DNA of 64,000 bases. Origin: Wocania_A spongiicola (GTDB taxonomy: Bacteria; Bacteroidota; Bacteroidia; Flavobacteriales; Flavobacteriaceae). A program made the translations under genes and the position numbers. The first letter of the stretch is position 1. Each line of letters opens with the position of its first letter. Shown in pieces: positions 63,501 to 64,000 of this stretch. The notes beneath the pieces are model-generated. The model made no database searches. It was given only the letters and a program-made list of their open reading frames with translations, and was not told the origin of the DNA. The DNA lies in assembly GCF_023502325.1 (NCBI RefSeq), contig NZ_JAMFLZ010000003.1, forward strand, positions 534,648 through 598,647, written 5' to 3'.

Positions 63501-63848
63501 TTTCTTTTGCGTTCCAAAACCTACCACAACTACTTCGTCTAATTGCGATGCGTCTTCTATTAATGTAGCATTGATTGTAGTTTTCCCACTTACGGCAATT
63601 TCTTGTGTAATGTAACCGATAAACGATACAATAATAATATCGCTCTCGCTAGCTGTAATTGTATAGTTACCATCAAAGTCGGCTGCAACACCGTTTGTAG
63701 TCCCTTTTACAATTATTGATGCACCAGATAATGGGAATCCAGACTCATCAACAACTTGTCCTTTAATTTCCTTGGCTTGTTGCCCCTGCATGGAACTTGA
63801 AATAAGTAGCAGAAACATTATTAATCCTTGAGTAATTAGTTTTTTCAT
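60582..63848 (-). CDS. SusC/RagA family TonB-linked outer-membrane transporter
   Basis: A 1088-residue protein. A signal peptide ends at MQGQ, and a carboxypeptidase-regulatory-like domain follows (KEIKGQVVDESGFPLSGASI). A TonB-box-like DEVVVVGFGTQKK lies near residue 104, then a plug domain (LQGIAAGLGV, IRGFTSINGGSPLILINNVP, ISVLKDAAASSIYGSRAAFG). A long barrel closes with LGYTIDSKLL and the aromatic end NYSVGFNLSF. It imports oligosaccharides with energy from TonB/ExbBD. With SusD it defines the locus. No -7 promoter box or TonB-coupled regulator is visible in the 82 bases upstream. Confidence 0.97.
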   Translation of the reverse strand: MKKLITQGLIMFLLLISSSMQGQQAKEIKGQVVDESGFPLSGASIIVKGTTNGVAADFDGNYTITASESDIIIVSFIGYITQEIAVSGKTTINATLIEDASQLDEVVVVGFGTQKKESVTGATSYVKMDAIIADRPITNTADALQGIAAGLGVTVGSGQPGNSATAINIRGFTSINGGSPLILINNVPGSIDDINPQDIESISVLKDAAASSIYGSRAAFGVVIITTKQARRGQKTRFSYSTTTSVSTPSDLPEKATTREFVEALNEWGVQSYFAGQNVQDWLGYINTYDSDPSQLNLATDPVNGTTYPIHFDGGQYYPVADADPIGDFLDHFGYSTIHNFEMSGGAEKLAYRISTGYSFVDGIMVTNKDNFKKYNINAILDADLTDKLKSTTNIIYKSSVQSRPNARYANAIQVRMYDPTGWFEYEPEGVTLPFDTPGNVVRYTEPGKTYDENLRLFQKLQWAPLKNVTLTGEYTYEKNDRNLVSVNNGQRFVSSFRFNPTSTAANAINNTSLTRTKSNRVYNALNLYGKYNVNLGNHNIELLAGLNREEANFEQLSASRNGLIDPTTPTFNLAEGESINISERFYDWAVVGYFSRFNYNFKERYFLEANIRYDGSSRFASDDRFAVLPSFSAGWNIAKEPFMENVDIINLLKPRVSWGEIGNQRTVFPRTNTDDYYPTIPGYSPFDASWINLDTDLRYLTFDPAQLVSGGLTWERVVTSNVGLDIGMLKNRLTGSFEVYKRETIGMLAPGQPLPTILGTEAPFQNVADVETIGWEAQIGWSDRKGDFSYNINVNVFDNTSEITKFDNPAGLLSDFYVGQKLGEIWGNVTDGYYTVDDFVPGTLNADLSGANRQLLDGVVQIEGAPTPYPGDIKYKDLNGDGVINNGNSTLITELDSNGNPVTNADGVITTGPGDRKVIGNSGKRYQFGINGSMSYKGFDMSFVLSGVGKQDRWRSSDLIWPWPGTFDNIYKHQLDYWTPDNQNAYYPRIYGDASSGNLDSNYSRSRRVQTKYLSDESYLRIQNITLGYTIDSKLLDKWNIEKFRFFIAGSNLHTFDKLPKGLDIDQGSNGVYPIMTNYSVGFNLSF

Positions 63849-63930
63849 ACGTATTGATTAATTGTTAGTAATATTCATGATTAGTTAAAATTTAGTTTAC
63901 TTATATATTTAAAATTGGTTTAGTTTTATA

Positions 63931-64000
63931 TTAATAAGTTTCTTTCATCCAGTTATAAGGTTTACGTTTTACCCACATTCCTCTTGTAAAATCTGGAAAA
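63931..64000 (-). CDS. C-terminal end of an unidentified gene upstream of susC (partial)
   Basis: The last 23 codons before the TAA at 63931-63933 read FPDFTRGMWVKRKPYNWMKE then TY on the minus strand. The sequence is protein-like and the frame is open to the window edge. It lies 82 bases upstream of susC in the same direction, so it could belong to the PUL. Too little is visible to name a family; an enzyme of the locus is possible. Confidence 0.55.
   Translation of the reverse strand, partial: FPDFTRGMWVKRKPYNWMKETY

Noticed and set aside
42372..64000. Mobile element carrying the PUL.
   Set aside because: No integrase, transposase, insertion sequence or flanking direct repeat was found inside the window.

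Overview
The window comes from an AT-rich marine-type member of the Bacteroidota, most likely Flavobacteriaceae. The grounds are a SusC/SusD pair, type IX secretion (T9SS) C-terminal sorting domains, bacillithiol synthesis (BshA), lipopolysaccharide assembly (LptD), several sites matching the Bacteroidota -7 promoter box TAnnTTTG, and weak Shine-Dalgarno signals with several TTG starts. No phage, insertion sequence, transposase or CRISPR array was seen. Two genes run off the ends: a rhodanese-type sulfurtransferase on the left and an unidentified gene (23 codons visible) on the right.

Positions 1-41841 are mostly housekeeping and envelope genes. From left to right: sulfurtransferase, glutathione-synthetase-like ATP-grasp enzyme, dicarboxylate/amino-acid symporter, aroC, LpxH-like phosphoesterase, a large FAD/Fe-S 2-hydroxyacid dehydrogenase, a small outer-membrane barrel, bshA with a GH3/beta-lactamase fusion, serB. 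Next is a minus-strand run of amidase, MlaD, a membrane Fe-S protein, a CCG-domain Fe-S protein and two unknown proteins. Then come lptD, ridA, a hybrid histidine kinase, and pfkA-gap-sugar kinase-ABC ATPase. A TamB-like protein is divergent from tsaD-rsmE. The plus-strand set DUF4159-TrmH-AI-2E permease-methyltransferase follows. The housekeeping part ends with a secreted protein holding twelve near-identical 32-residue coiled-coil repeats. Between rsmE and the DUF4159 gene is a compact non-coding unit (promoter box, paired body, terminator) that looks like a small structured RNA.

After a tRNA-Arg(TCT) gene, positions 42372-64000 form one long minus-strand polysaccharide utilization locus (PUL). 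In transcription order: an unknown partial gene, SusC, SusD, a PKD-LamG lipoprotein, a sulfatase, a DUF3472-like/PKD/LamG lipoprotein, a 1576-residue BNR/PKD/LamG protein with a T9SS signal, a fibronectin-III-like lipoprotein, a LamG protein with a T9SS signal, a second sulfatase and a PhoD-like phosphatase. No recognisable glycoside hydrolase or polysaccharide lyase lies in this stretch. The locus therefore looks like a system for binding, importing and removing ester groups (sulfate, possibly phosphate) from an anionic polymer. Its backbone-cleaving enzymes are either outside the window or among the unassigned domains.

The observations I rate highest are the atypical PUL, the candidate structured RNA at about 36126-36232, the repeat-expanded coiled-coil protein, and a dispersed palindromic element at 16908-16988 that also corrects a gene start.
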